In this document: one piece after another, positions 8,885 through 18,070 of the stretch | Numbering within the stretch: position 1 is the first letter of the stretch | Layout: each line of letters opens with the position of its first letter | Assembly (NCBI RefSeq): GCF_013466985.1 | Contig: NZ_CP059164.1 | Location: forward strand, 4,535,001 to 4,599,000 | Length of the DNA: 64,000 nt | Source: Nocardioides ungokensis | GTDB lineage: Bacteria; Actinomycetota; Actinomycetes; Propionibacteriales; Nocardioidaceae | Reading direction: 5' to 3' | Translations under genes and position numbers: made by a program | The notes under the pieces: generated by a model | Seen by the model: only the letters and a program-made list of their open reading frames with translations | Database searches by the model: none | What the model was told of the DNA's origin: nothing

Positions 8885-9274
8885 CTACCAGCGGCGTACG
8901 GCCGAGTGGCGCCGCACCCGGGAGATCACGAAGAACCACACCAGCAGGCCGATCAGGATGATCGGCAGGTGGGTGAGCACCGTGATCACCAGCAGGACGG
9001 CGAGCACCACGAGCAGGGGTGTCGGCACGCCACGGCGACGCGGCGGACCGGCCGGCCAGCCGCCGACCGCCCTGGTGGCTGGGCGTGTGAAGTACGGGCT
9101 CGGCAAGTCGCTGAAGACCGGGGCGAGCTCGCCGCGGGTGCGGGCGGCCCAGATCCGGTCGAGGCGCTCGGAGTGCTCCTCGGGGGTCAGCCGACCCTGC
9201 GCGTAGTGCTCCCCCAGGACCGCTGCGGCCTGGTCGCGCTCGACGTCGCTGAGCCGAAGGTTCTGGTCGTTCAT
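8885..9274 (-). CDS. DUF1707 (SHOCT-like) membrane protein
   Basis: This 129-residue protein begins with a DUF1707 domain (RLSDVERDQAAAVLGEHYAQGRLTPEEHSERLDRIWAARTRGEL, quoted only for its residues 7-50 pattern). One or two membrane spans follow (LLVVLAVLLVITVLTHLP and IILIGLLVWFFVI), then a basic tail. DUF1707 is a short helical domain frequently found with PadR or envelope genes, and its function is not established. Its ATG overlaps the TGA of the PadR gene upstream by four bases, so both are expressed together. Confidence 0.82.
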   Translation of the reverse strand: MNDQNLRLSDVERDQAAAVLGEHYAQGRLTPEEHSERLDRIWAARTRGELAPVFSDLPSPYFTRPATRAVGGWPAGPPRRRGVPTPLLVVLAVLLVITVLTHLPIILIGLLVWFFVISRVRRHSAVRRW

Positions 9275-9927
9275 GACGCTTCCTCCTCGCCCTCGTCCGC
9301 GTCGCCATCGGCCAGCAGGCCGTACAGGCGGCGACGGGTGTCGGCGAGGATCGCCACTGCTTCGCGCCGCTGGCGCGGGGAGCCCTGCGTGACGATCTGC
9401 CACACCGCGGCCATGACCTGGCCGATCTCGGGCTTGAGGTCCGAGAACCCGCCGCCGCGCTCCTCGCTCGGGGACTCGAAGGCGGTCCACACGTCGGCGA
9501 GCTCCTCGGCGTTGTCCACCACGTAGGCGTCGCCGGCGACCGTGAGCCGCAGCGTACGACGGCCGCGCTCGTCGTCGGCCTCCACCAGTCCCTCGTCCTC
9601 GAGCTGCTGGATGGTCGGGTAGACCGAGCCCGGGCTCGGTCGCCAGGCGCCACCCGAACGGTCGGCGATCTGCTGGATCACCTGGTAGCCGTTGACGGGC
9701 TCACCGGCATCGCGGCTCGCGCGCAGCACGTCGAGGATTGCGGCGCGGACGTCGCCGCGACGCACCCGCGGGCCGCGGGCGGGCCCGTCCTGCGCGAGGC
9801 CGAACATCCCGGCCACCCACGGCGGCGGGCCGGGTCGCCCGCCTCGTCCCGGTCGGCCGCCGGGCCACGGCCCGCCCCAGCCGCTCCAGCCGCCCTTGTC
9901 CCAGCTCCCCTTGTCCCAGCTCCCCAT
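9271..9927 (-). CDS. PadR family transcriptional regulator
   Basis: This 218-residue protein has a Gly/Trp/Pro-rich N-terminal 60 residues (SWDKGSWDKGGWSGWGGP). The PadR winged helix follows (RAAILDVLRA, GYQVIQQIADRSGGAWRPSPG, SVYPTIQQLEDEGLVEADDERGRR), then a C-terminal helical dimerisation part. The start is placed at ATG 9927; the frame stays open to 9999 without a better start. PadR proteins usually repress their own promoter. Two candidate operators lie just upstream (9946-9974). It is coupled to the DUF1707 gene, which suggests a small autoregulated envelope-related unit. Confidence 0.85.
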   Translation of the reverse strand: MGSWDKGSWDKGGWSGWGGPWPGGRPGRGGRPGPPPWVAGMFGLAQDGPARGPRVRRGDVRAAILDVLRASRDAGEPVNGYQVIQQIADRSGGAWRPSPGSVYPTIQQLEDEGLVEADDERGRRTLRLTVAGDAYVVDNAEELADVWTAFESPSEERGGGFSDLKPEIGQVMAAVWQIVTQGSPRQRREAVAILADTRRRLYGLLADGDADEGEEEAS

Positions 9928-9945
9928 GACGGTTCCCTTCCTCAG

Positions 9946-9974
9946 ACTGTCGTCGACAGTTCGCGATATATCGC
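9946..9974. promoter_or_regulatory. Candidate PadR operators: two adjacent palindromes
   Basis: ACTGTCGTCGACAGT (9946-9960, 6-base arms) is followed directly by GCGATATATCGC (9963-9974, a perfect 12-base palindrome). Both lie 19-47 bases upstream of the PadR start. The AT-rich core GATATATCG recurs in front of the second PadR gene at 63757-63765, which supports its use as a PadR-family operator. Confidence 0.55.
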
Positions 9975-10032
9975 CAGAGTACGCCGCGAAGGCCACCACA
10001 CAAGGCCTTTCCGGCTCGGATCCCGAGGGGCG

Positions 10033-11997
10033 TCAGTGGGTCAGCCAGGCGGCGTACGCGTCGAAGGTGTAGGGCCGGCCGAGGAACGCCTCGACGAGGT
10101 CGGCAGCGTCGCGGCTGCCGCCCGGCGTCAGCACCAGGTCGCGGTAGCGGCGGGCGACCTCGGGGGCGAAGAGGTGGTCGGGGTCGAAGGCGCTGAACAG
10201 GTCCTTGGAGATCACCAGCGACCACATGTAGGTGTAGTAGGCCGAGGAGTAGCCGCCGAGGTGGCCGAACCCGGCGAACATGTGGGTGCCCTCGATCCAC
10301 GGGAACGGGGAGTACGCCGCCTGCAGCTCGACCATCCGGGCGGTCAGGTCGGCGGGCCGGTCGGTGTGGAACCAGTACGACATCGCGGCGTAGAACATCT
10401 GCGTGCGCGCGTGGTAGCCCTTGCCGAAGTCGTCGGCCGCACGCATCCGGGCGACCAGGTCGGCGGGGATCGGCTCGCCGGCGGCGTCGGTGGCGAAGCT
10501 GCGCAGCACCTCGGCGTCCCACGCCCACTCCTCGAGCATCTGGCTCGGGGCCTCCACGAAGTCCCACTCGGTGGCCACGCCGGAGAAGCGCGTCCACGCG
10601 GAGCGGCCGGCCAGCACGTGGTGGACGAGGTGGCCGAACTCGTGGAAGAGCGTCACCACGTGGTCGTGCTCCATCAGACCGCGCGAGAAGTTGCAGACCA
10701 GCACACCCTCGCAGAGCTGCCGGCCGGCGACGCCGTCGGCGAGCGTGAACTGGGCGGCGTGCTTGTACTTCCCCTCCCGCGGGTGCAGGTCGAGGTAGAT
10801 CCGGCCGCGGGCCGGCTCACCCGCGGGCGCGTCCGCGTCATAGACGTCGTACGCCGTGACGTCCTCGTGCCAGACCGGTGTGTCGTGGACGGGCACCCAG
10901 CGCAGCCCGAACAGCCGACCGGTCACGTCGAGCAGGCCCTGGCGCACCTTGGCGAAGTCGAAGTAGGTGCGCACCTGCTGGGCGTCGACGTCGAGCTGCT
11001 CCTTGCGCACCAGCTCCTCGTAGTGGCCGGCGTCCGCCTGGTCGATCGCGGTCGCCCCGGGGACGTCCTGGCGGTAGCGCTCGAGCAGGACGTCGAGGTC
11101 GCGGCGCATCGGTGCCTCGGCCGCGGCGGTGATCCGGTCGATGAACTCCGGGATCGCCGGCCCCGTCCCGATCATCTTCACCGCGGCGTCGTAGGAGGCC
11201 CAGTCCGGGTAGCCGACGAGGTCGGCGAGCTCATGGCGCAGCGCGAACATCTCGGTCAGCAGCGGCTCGTTCTGCGCCCAGCCGCGGTTGAGGAACGCGA
11301 CCGTGACGTCGCGACGCACCCCGGGGTCGCGCACGAACATCCGGGCCGGCACTGAGTCGGGGTAGTCGGTGGTGACCGTGACCAGTCCCTCGTCGTCCGC
11401 GGGGTGCGCGTCCAGCCAGTCCAGGGGCATCCCGGCGAGCCGCTCCGGCGCGACCCGCACCGTGTGGACGTCGTCGCGGATGTTGCGGCTGAAGTCCTGG
11501 TCCAGCGTGGTGAGGCGCTCGTTGATCTCGGTGAGCCGCGCCCGGGTCCGGTCGTCGCGGTCCACGCCGGCCCGCCGGAAGTCCTCGAGGGTCTTGTCGA
11601 GCAGCCGGGCGGCCGTGACGTCGAGCGGGCTGGGGTCGAGGGCCGCGAAGACGTCGTACAGGTTGCGGTCCTGGCGCAGCTCGGTGGCGAGGCGGTCGGC
11701 CACGACCTGCGCGTGCTCGCAGCTGGTGCGCACCTCCTCGAGGGGGTGCACGTTGGCCCACAGCGACCCGACCGCCATCACGTTGCTGAGGCGGAGGCTG
11801 ATCTCGTCCCACACGCGGAGCGCGGCCAGCGCCTCGACCGGCGGCGCGGACCGCAGCTCGTCCGCCAGGATGCGCACCGCCGCCAGGCCCTCGCGCGTCC
11901 GGGTCTCGACCCATTCACGGGCGCGGTCGGCCTCGGGCAGGTTGATGGGAGGCAGGACGATGGGCGGTTGGGTTCTGGGGGTCTGCGCGTCCGTCAC
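10033..11997 (-). CDS. M3 family zinc oligopeptidase (oligopeptidase A/Dcp-like)
   Basis: This 654-residue protein has the full length of M3 metallopeptidases. The zinc site HEFGHLVHH lies in VTLFHEFGHLVHHVLAGRS, with the third ligand expected in WDFVEAPSQMLEEWAWD. The large helical N-terminal part precedes it, and the substrate-binding end contains YYTYMWSLVISKDLFSAFD. The family degrades short peptides in the cytoplasm, and no signal peptide is present. GTG 11997 has no Shine-Dalgarno, but TAGGCT ends six bases upstream (12004-12009), so the mRNA is probably leaderless. The gene is intact. Confidence 0.9.
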   Translation of the reverse strand: MTDAQTPRTQPPIVLPPINLPEADRAREWVETRTREGLAAVRILADELRSAPPVEALAALRVWDEISLRLSNVMAVGSLWANVHPLEEVRTSCEHAQVVADRLATELRQDRNLYDVFAALDPSPLDVTAARLLDKTLEDFRRAGVDRDDRTRARLTEINERLTTLDQDFSRNIRDDVHTVRVAPERLAGMPLDWLDAHPADDEGLVTVTTDYPDSVPARMFVRDPGVRRDVTVAFLNRGWAQNEPLLTEMFALRHELADLVGYPDWASYDAAVKMIGTGPAIPEFIDRITAAAEAPMRRDLDVLLERYRQDVPGATAIDQADAGHYEELVRKEQLDVDAQQVRTYFDFAKVRQGLLDVTGRLFGLRWVPVHDTPVWHEDVTAYDVYDADAPAGEPARGRIYLDLHPREGKYKHAAQFTLADGVAGRQLCEGVLVCNFSRGLMEHDHVVTLFHEFGHLVHHVLAGRSAWTRFSGVATEWDFVEAPSQMLEEWAWDAEVLRSFATDAAGEPIPADLVARMRAADDFGKGYHARTQMFYAAMSYWFHTDRPADLTARMVELQAAYSPFPWIEGTHMFAGFGHLGGYSSAYYTYMWSLVISKDLFSAFDPDHLFAPEVARRYRDLVLTPGGSRDAADLVEAFLGRPYTFDAYAAWLTH

Positions 11998-12035
11998 CGG
12001 CCCAGCCTAGGTCCGCGCGGGGTCACCGCGGGGCG

Positions 12036-12116
12036 TCACCGCCCGCGACGACGAGCGATGAGCGCCGAGCCGCCCAGGGCGATCAGCAGCACGATGATGA
12101 AGATCCAGAACCACAC
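12036..12116 (-). CDS. Tiny single-span membrane protein (26 residues)
   Basis: GTG 12116 encodes one hydrophobic helix (WFWIFIIVLLIALGGSALIA) followed by RRRGR and a TGA. A strong GGAGGAG lies about seven bases upstream. A GTG at 12125 would add three residues but overlaps the Shine-Dalgarno. The Trp/Phe-rich entry, single span and arginine tail fit an inner-membrane microprotein with a cytoplasmic C-terminus. It sits between the leaderless M3 gene and the divergent DinB/MDMPI gene. No function can be assigned. Confidence 0.6.
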   Translation of the reverse strand: MWFWIFIIVLLIALGGSALIARRRGR

Positions 12117-12236
12117 AGGCCCCACCTCCTCCGGCCGACGCTAGGCCCGGGCCAGAGGCCGGCCCCAGAGTCGTTGGACCCGCCGACGGCCGGGTCGTCG
12201 GCCCCGGGCTTCCTGCGCAGGCACTAGATTCGCGCC

Positions 12237-12884
12237 ATGACGGACTGGGGACGGCTCTACCGCGACAACGTCGAGGCCCTCACCGCCCTCGCCGGCGACC
12301 TGCGCGAGGACCAGCTCTCCACGCACGTGCCGGCGACGCCCGCGTGGACCGTGCGCGACGTGTACGCCCACCTCGCCGGCGGCCCCGCCGATGCGCTGAG
12401 CGGCCGGATGGACGGCGCTCCGGGGCCGGAGTGGACCTCGCGGCACGTCGGTGAGCGCGCCCGGCTGCCGCTCGACGTCCTCGTCGCGGAGATCAGGTCG
12501 CAGCAGGACGCCGTCTCCGAGTCGGTCGCAGACCGGCCCAGCCCGGCCCTGGTCTGGGACGTCACCGTCCACCACACCGACGTGCACGAGTGCCTCGACC
12601 TCGGCCGCCCGCCGGAGTCGCTGTGGCGTCCCGTGCTGGACGCGGCCGCGCCGCGGATGCTCCAGCGCGCAGGTGTCACCGTGCGGTGCGAGGGCCAGGT
12701 GCTCGGGGACCCGGACGCCGAGCCCGCGGTCGAGGTGTCGGCGTACGAGCTCTACCGGGCGATCTTCTCCCGGCGGTCGCGCCGGCAGATGGAGGCATGG
12801 GGATCGCCTGCGCCCGGCGTCGAGGCGCTGGACCTGCTGTGCATCTTCGGTCCTCGTGAGGATGACCAGCCGCAACCTGTCTGA
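12237..12884 (+). CDS. Maleylpyruvate isomerase/DinB-fold mycothiol-dependent enzyme family protein
   Basis: This 215-residue protein starts with the helical MDMPI-N/DinB pattern: NVEALTALAGDLREDQLSTHVPATPAWTVRDV in outline, then YAHLAGGPADAL. A distal HTDVHECLDLGRP is followed by a C-terminal domain (EVSAYELYRAIFSRRSRRQ). Relatives use metal and mycothiol for thiol transfer or isomerisation. The usual histidines are at positions consistent with metal binding (AHL, HHTDVHE). TAGATT ends six bases before the ATG (12225-12230), which suggests a leaderless start. Confidence 0.75.
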   Translation: MTDWGRLYRDNVEALTALAGDLREDQLSTHVPATPAWTVRDVYAHLAGGPADALSGRMDGAPGPEWTSRHVGERARLPLDVLVAEIRSQQDAVSESVADRPSPALVWDVTVHHTDVHECLDLGRPPESLWRPVLDAAAPRMLQRAGVTVRCEGQVLGDPDAEPAVEVSAYELYRAIFSRRSRRQMEAWGSPAPGVEALDLLCIFGPREDDQPQPV

Positions 12885-12906
12885 CCCCTCACCGGCGGCC
12901 TCCCGG

Positions 12907-14252
12907 TCACTCGCGTCTTCTTGTGCGAATCCAGCTGGGTGGGGGTGCTCCGGGCCTCTGGGGTGGGAGGAACTCGGGTCGGCCGTCGGCGGGGTTGAGT
13001 CGGACCTGCCAGGGGGTGTGGTGGATGACGCGGTGGTGGTGTCCGCAGAGGAGGACCAGGTTCGCCAGGCTGGTGATCCCGCCTTCGACCCAGTGGGTGA
13101 TGTGGTGGGCGTGGCCCATCACCGGGGGCCTGGTGCAGCCGGGGAAGGCGCAGTGGCGATCGCGGCAGACCAGGGCCCGCCAGATCGCCGGGGTGACCAG
13201 TCGGCTGGTGCGGCCCACGTCGAGGACCTCGCCCTGGGTGCCGAGGGCGATGGGGATGAGGTCGGCGTCGCAGGCCATCCGCCGGACCACTGCGGGGGTG
13301 AGCTCCAACCCGTCGTCGGTGGTCGGGAGATCGGTGCCGAGGGTGCCCAGTCGATCCGACCCAGGTCGAGCCCTAGCTGCAGGACCTCCAACGAGGTGGT
13401 GACCGCGATCCGGGGCCGGGCACCGTGGCAGTCGGGCGGCAGGTCGGTGGTCAGGGCGTGCCGGCAGGTCTCGACCAGCGCATCCCACAGCCGGGCGCCG
13501 TGGTCCCGCGGATCCACGGTCTGGTCGCCGTCCGGATCCCGCGGGTCGACCGCCGGCTGAGGCTTGGTCAACGGCAGGAGCGCGGCCTTGATCGCCGCCC
13601 CGTCCTCCACGGTGCCCCGGCCCCGAAGCCGGATACCGCCGGCCCCGTCCTCCACGATCGCCAGGAACCGACCGTGGTGGGCGGCCCTGTCCTGCCGCTC
13701 CAGCTCCCGCTCGGTCCTGCGCTCCGCACCGTCGAGGTCGGCCACCTCGACCAGGTGCCTCGCGGCCTTGGCCAGGTCGGTCGCGTTCAACCGCGACGCG
13801 GCATCGAGGAGGAACGCCTCCCCATCCGCCCGGACGCCGGGGTCGGTGGGGAGCCTGTCGATCGCGTCCACGATCACCGCCGCCTGCTCGGGCGACACCC
13901 GCCCCGCCACCATGGCTGAGTGGGTCGCGGTGCGTTCGTTGACCAGGGTGTCGGCGTGCCGGATGGTCTGGTGGCCGGTGCCGCGGTGGGTGCCGGCCAG
14001 GTGGGTGAACCACTCCGCGGTCGACCCCCACGCCAGCTCACCCTTGGCGACCCCACGGGCGTGCACCTCCGCCAGCACCCCGGCCTCCAGGGCGGCCAGG
14101 TGCGCCCGGAGGCGTTCGGCCACCACGACCGCCTCGACCAGCTCCTCCGACGACTTGGCCACCCACATCGTCTCGTCCAGATCAGCCAGCACCCGGTCCG
14201 CACAGGCGACGACCCCGGCGGGGGTGGTCGGCGTACCGGTGGGCTGCTCCAT
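12907..14252 (-). CDS. DUF222 (13E12-type) HNH endonuclease (one frameshift)
   Basis: Residues 1 to about 300 are a DUF222 domain (ADRVLADLDETMWV, ERLRAHLAALEAGVLAEVHARG, HADTLVNERTATHSAMVAGRVSPEQA). The C-terminus is an HNH nuclease (VCRDRHCAFPGCTRPP, GHAHHITHWVEGGITSLANL, LCGHHHRVIHH). The frame changes near 13344-13352, where one base appears to be missing; the repaired protein has about 448 residues. The family is related to the REP13E12 repeats of mycobacteria, several of which are DNA-damage induced. ATG 14252 is the chosen start and GTG 14285 is possible. A LexA-box-like sequence lies 75 bases upstream. Confidence 0.82.
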
Positions 14253-14326
14253 GACCCAACTCAACCAGAGGCCACCGACAGTCACGGGTGACTGACCTGC
14301 GGTTATCCACCGCAGAAGATAACGAA

Positions 14327-14342
14327 TCGATCACATGTTCGA
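14327..14342. promoter_or_regulatory. Candidate LexA (SOS) box upstream of the DUF222-HNH gene
   Basis: TCGATCACATGTTCGA matches the actinobacterial LexA box TCGAAC-N4-GTTCGA at 11 of 12 specified bases. It lies 75 bases upstream of the HNH gene start. This is consistent with damage induction of related 13E12-family genes in mycobacteria. Confidence 0.55.
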
Positions 14343-14469
14343 TACCTCGTCGATCCTGGTTGGCGGCCCGCAAGCCGGGAAGCAGCCGCAACCCCGGCGG
14401 ACGCCTCCCGCGTAGCTGCCAAGAACCGCAACCACGCGCGGCCCGCAGGCCGAAGCCCGGTCACCGCCC

Positions 14470-14530
14470 TGAGTTGGCTGCGGGGGTTTCGAGGCTCGCT
14501 GACGCTCGCACCTCAACCACCGGCGGCGCC
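14470..14530. repeat. Imperfect inverted repeat, candidate dispersed intergenic element
   Basis: The stretch GGTTTCGAGGCTCGCTGACG followed by CTCGCACCTCAACCACCGG (within 14484-14524) forms an imperfect hairpin. It resembles a sequence I remember as recurrent between genes in Nocardioides genomes. It sits in the 294-base space between the HNH gene start and the DUF427 stop, and could act as a terminator. The rest of that space holds the LexA-like box and nothing else I recognise. Confidence 0.4.
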
Positions 14531-14546
14531 TGGTGCTCGCGGGGGG

Positions 14547-15089
14547 TCACCAGCCCCAGGTGCCCGGCTCGCCCTTGAACGGGCCGACGACCCGGCTGGT
14601 GACCCAGCCGCCGTAGAACTCCCCCGGCTGCGGGACCACGGTCTCGCCGTCCACCGTGCAGCGGTCGACCCGACCGGGCATCACCGCGAGAGCCCCGGCG
14701 ATCTCCGCGAAGGCGGGCGTCGGGTGGGGGTAGGTCCAGGCCGCCTGCGGGGCGACGCGCGTGCCGACGACCAGGTCGAAGTAGGCCGCGCGGCCCTTCC
14801 ACTCGCATGCCGAGGCGCCCTCGGCCCCCCTCAGCACGCCGGGCTCGAAGGCTTCGCGCGGCAGGTAGTACGTCGGCGGGTGGCTGGTCTCGAGCACCCG
14901 CCAGCCGGCCGTCGTGCTCGCCACCACGCGCCCGCCCAGCTCGACCTCGACCCGCTCGGACGTGCGCTCCAGCCGCGGGGGACGTGGGTAGTCCCACACC
15001 GACTCCTGGCCCGGCCCGGGCCGCTCGGGGACGGGCCGCCTCACGACCGGGCCGCCTGCTGCTCCGACATCACGCGATCCCTCCTCCAC
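14547..15089 (-). CDS. DUF427 domain protein
   Basis: From GTG 15089 the protein has 180 residues. The DUF427 core has ESVWDYPRPPRLE, RVVASTTAGWRVLETSHPPTYY, ACEWKGRAAYFDLVVG and AAWTYPHPTPAFAEIAGALA. The function of DUF427 is unknown; it is an actinobacterial beta-rich fold. The 5' end is uncertain. ATG 15070 has a far better Shine-Dalgarno (GGAGGAGGG at eight bases) and starts MSEQQAARS, but hits a TGA exactly where VRRPVPERPGPGQ begins in the main frame. One missing base there would give the natural start. A second, double DUF427 protein lies at 27209-28057. Confidence 0.78.
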   Translation of the reverse strand: MEEGSRDVGAAGGPVVRRPVPERPGPGQESVWDYPRPPRLERTSERVEVELGGRVVASTTAGWRVLETSHPPTYYLPREAFEPGVLRGAEGASACEWKGRAAYFDLVVGTRVAPQAAWTYPHPTPAFAEIAGALAVMPGRVDRCTVDGETVVPQPGEFYGGWVTSRVVGPFKGEPGTWGW

Positions 15090-15182
15090 CTCACGGTGAC
15101 CGTATCCCCCACCTGATCGCCGGTCGCCGAAAGTCGTCGCCGTTGCGGGGAAGAGCCGGGGCGCGGCGTAGGTTCTGGACCC

Positions 15183-16471
15183 GTGCGAGCGACGATCCGG
15201 GGACTGGTGGCGGACACCGGCCGCTGCGCAACGAACACTTCCGGCGGCTGTGGCTGGCCAACATCATCACGGTGGTCGGCGCCCAGCTGACCGTCGTGGC
15301 CGTGCCGGCGCAGATCTACGCCGAGACCGGCTCGTCGGCGTACGTCGGGCTCACCGGGCTCTTCGGGCTGGTCCCGCTGGTGGTCTTCGGCCTGTGGGGC
15401 GGCGCGCTCGCCGACGTGATGGACCGGCGCACGCTGCTAATCGCCACCACGACCGGCCTGATCGTGACCAGTGGCCTCTTCTGGCTGCAGGCTGCGCTGG
15501 GCGGGGCGAACGTGTGGCTGCTGCTCGGCCTGTTCTCGGTCCAGCAGGCCTTCTTCGCGGTCAACCAGCCCACGCGGAGCGCGGTGCTGCCCAAGATCCT
15601 GCCGCTGCAGCTGCTGCCGGCCGCCAACTCGCTGAACATGACGATCTTCCAGGCCGGCGCGATCGCCGGACCGCTGGTGGCGGGCACGCTGATCCCGGTC
15701 CTCGGCTTCTCGTGGCTCTACCTGATCGACACCATCACGCTCTTCGCCACGCTGTCTGCGGTCGTGCGGCTCCCCCGGCTGCCCGTCGAGGGCGCCGGCA
15801 CCGGCACCCCGGGCCTGCGCTCGGTGGTCGAGGGGCTCTCCTACCTGCGCGGTCACCCGGTGCTGCTGATGTCCTTCGTGGTCGACCTGATCGCGATGGT
15901 CTTCGGCATGCCGCGCGCGCTGTTCCCCGAGATCGCGCACGAGGCGTTCGGCGGCCCGGACCGCGGGGGGCTCGCGTTCGCGCTCCTCTTCGCCGCCATC
16001 CCAGCCGGCGCGGTGCTGGGCGGCATCTTCTCGGGCTGGGTGTCACGGGTGGACCTGCAGGGCCGGGCCGTGATCGTCTGCATCCTCGTATGGGGCGTGG
16101 CCATGACCGGGTTCGGTCTCGCGGTCGGGCTCGCCGACGGAGGCCCGGGCCCGATGCTGGTCGTCGCCGTGCTGATGCTGGTCGTCGGCGGCGCCGCCGA
16201 CATGGCGTCGGCGGCGTTCCGCACCAGCATGCTGATGAGCGCCGCCACCGACGCCGTGCGCGGCCGGCTACAAGGCGTCTTCATCGTCGTCGTCGCGGGC
16301 GGTCCCCGGATCGCCGACGTCGTGCACGGAGCGAGCGCGGCCATGGTCGGCACGGCCGCCGCGGCCGCGGGCGGCGGGGTGCTGGTGGTCGTCGGGACGA
16401 CGATCGCAGCCCTGGCGGCGCCCGCGTTCGTGCGCTACCGGATCAGCCGCGCGGTGCGCGAGGCGGCCTGA
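15183..16471 (+). CDS. MFS transporter, drug-efflux-like (frameshift near the start)
   Basis: About 429 residues with 12 membrane spans of the MFS type. After HFRRLWLANIITVVGAQLT come the loop motif GGALADVMDRRTLL and FAVNQPTRSAVLPKILP, AGTLIPVLGFSWLYLID and YLRGHPVLLMSFVVDLIAMVFG. The natural start GTG 15183 (VRATIRGLVADTG) is in a different frame from the rest. One missing base near 15219-15222 would give ADTGPLRNEHF, and the corrected length is exactly in frame. TAGGTT ends eight bases before the GTG, so the mRNA is probably leaderless. The substrate is unknown. Confidence 0.8.
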
Positions 16472-16490
16472 GCGCCGTCACGCGCCGCGG

Positions 16491-16994
16491 TCAGACACCC
16501 AGCAGGCCGCGGACGTACGCCGCCTGGCCGAGGTGCTGGGCATCGTCGTTGACCACGCTGACCAGCCGGACGCCGAGCGTCACCGGCGGGTCCCAGCGGT
16601 CGTCGACGACGCGGTCGAGGTCGGCGGCGTCCAGCCCCTCGAGGTACCCGCGCGTCTGCTCGTGCACGGCGTCGACGTACGCCGCGAGCCGCTCGGCGTC
16701 GACCCGCACGTGCGCCACCTGCTCGCTGGAGTGCCCGTAGCCGATGTCGGAGGCGTCGAAGGGCAGGCCGAACTTCTCGTGGAAGCCCCGGGCCGTCCAC
16801 ACCTGCTCGATGCCGGCGACGTCGGCGACGTGGTCGTCCTGCACCCGGGCGAGGTGCCAGACCAGCCAGCCGATCGGGTTGGCGTCCGGTCCGGGCCGGT
16901 GCGCCAGCTGCTCCTCGTCGAGGCCGTCGACGACGTCGCGCCCGCCCTCCGCGATGCGTCCGAAGGCGTCGGTCAGCAGCTGAGCAGGGGTCAT
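16491..16994 (-). CDS. DinB superfamily (DUF664-type) protein
   Basis: This 167-residue four-helix protein has MTPAQLLTDAFGRIAEGG, ANPIGWLVWHLARVQDDHVADV and SVVNDDAQHLGQAAYVRGLLG. The histidines of WHLARVQDDH and DDAQH are the expected metal ligands. Members are thought to be metal- and thiol-dependent transferases. ATG 16994 is chosen because TACCCT ends six bases upstream (17001-17006) and the longer frame to 17045 has no domain content. The gene converges with the MFS gene. Confidence 0.78.
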   Translation of the reverse strand: MTPAQLLTDAFGRIAEGGRDVVDGLDEEQLAHRPGPDANPIGWLVWHLARVQDDHVADVAGIEQVWTARGFHEKFGLPFDASDIGYGHSSEQVAHVRVDAERLAAYVDAVHEQTRGYLEGLDAADLDRVVDDRWDPPVTLGVRLVSVVNDDAQHLGQAAYVRGLLGV

Positions 16995-17074
16995 GCGTCG
17001 AGGGTAGGTCGGGTACGGGCGGGGTCCAACAGGCATGTCGGCCACGCCGAGGCGGGCTGGGAGGAGGCACGGGC

Positions 17075-18060
17075 GTGACGAACTTCGGCTACACCCTGAT
17101 GACCGAGCAGAGCGGGCCGCGCGAGCTGGTGCGCTACGCGAGCGCCGCGGAGCAGGCCGGCTTCGACTTCGAGGTCATGAGCGACCACTACTCCCCCTGG
17201 CTCACCGAGCAGGGCCACGCGCCGTACGCCTGGTCGGTCCTGGGGGCGGTGGCACAGGCGACCTCGCGGGTGGGGCTGATGACCTACGTGACCTGCCCCT
17301 CGATGCGCTACCACCCAGCGGTGGTGGCACAGAAGGCTGCCACCGTGCAGCTGCTGTCGGAGGGCCGCTTCACCCTCGGGCTCGGGAGCGGGGAGAACCT
17401 CAACGAGCACGTCATCGGTGCCGGCTGGCCAGCCGTGGAGACGCGTCAGGAGATGCTCACGGAGGCGATCGAGATCATCCGGCAGCTCCACACCGGCGAG
17501 CTGGTGACCTACCGGGGCCAGCACTTCGACGTCGACTCCGCCTGGATCTGGGACCTGCCGGAACAGCCGGTCGAGATCGGCGTGGCCGTCGCCGGCGAGC
17601 GCGGGATCCGGCACTTCGCACCGCTCGCCGACCACCTGGTCGCGGTCGAGCCGCGTGCCGACCTCGTGACGACGTGGAACTCCGTCGCGGGCGCGCCGAC
17701 GATCGGGGAGCCGGCGCGTGCCGTCGGGCAGATCCCGATCTGCTGGGGCCCGACGAGGACGCCGCGGTCCGGACCGCCCATGAGCAGTTCCGCTGGTTCG
17801 CCGGCGGGTGGAAGGTGAACGCCGACCTCCCGACCCCGGCCGGCTTCGCGGGGGCGACCCAGTTCGTCCGCCCCGAGGACGTCGCCGACTCCATCCCCTG
17901 CGGCCCCGACCTGGACCGGATCGTCGACTCCGTCCGCGCCTTCTGGGAGGCCGGCTTCACCGACATCGCGCTGGTGCAGATCGGCGACGACAGCCAGGAC
18001 GCGTTCCTCCGCGAGGCGGCCGGTCCGCTGCTGGAGAAGCTCCGGGCCGCTTCGCGCTGA
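17075..18060 (+). CDS. LLM-class F420-dependent oxidoreductase, G6PDH-like subfamily (frameshift)
   Basis: About 328 residues of a luciferase-like TIM barrel: TEQAGFDFEVMSDHYSPW-type start (NFGYTLMTEQSGPRELV), then GLMTYVTCPSMRYHPAVVAQ, LGLGSGENLNEHVIGAGWP, and the end AFWEAGFTDIALVQIGDDSQDAFL. This matches the F420 subfamily that includes glucose-6-phosphate dehydrogenase relatives. The frame changes in WGP|DEDAAVRTAHEQFRWFAGGW near 17745-17752, where one C or G is missing. GTG 17075 follows GGGAGGAGG at a good distance. The substrate is unknown. Confidence 0.82.
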
Positions 18061-18070
18061 GCGTCCACCC

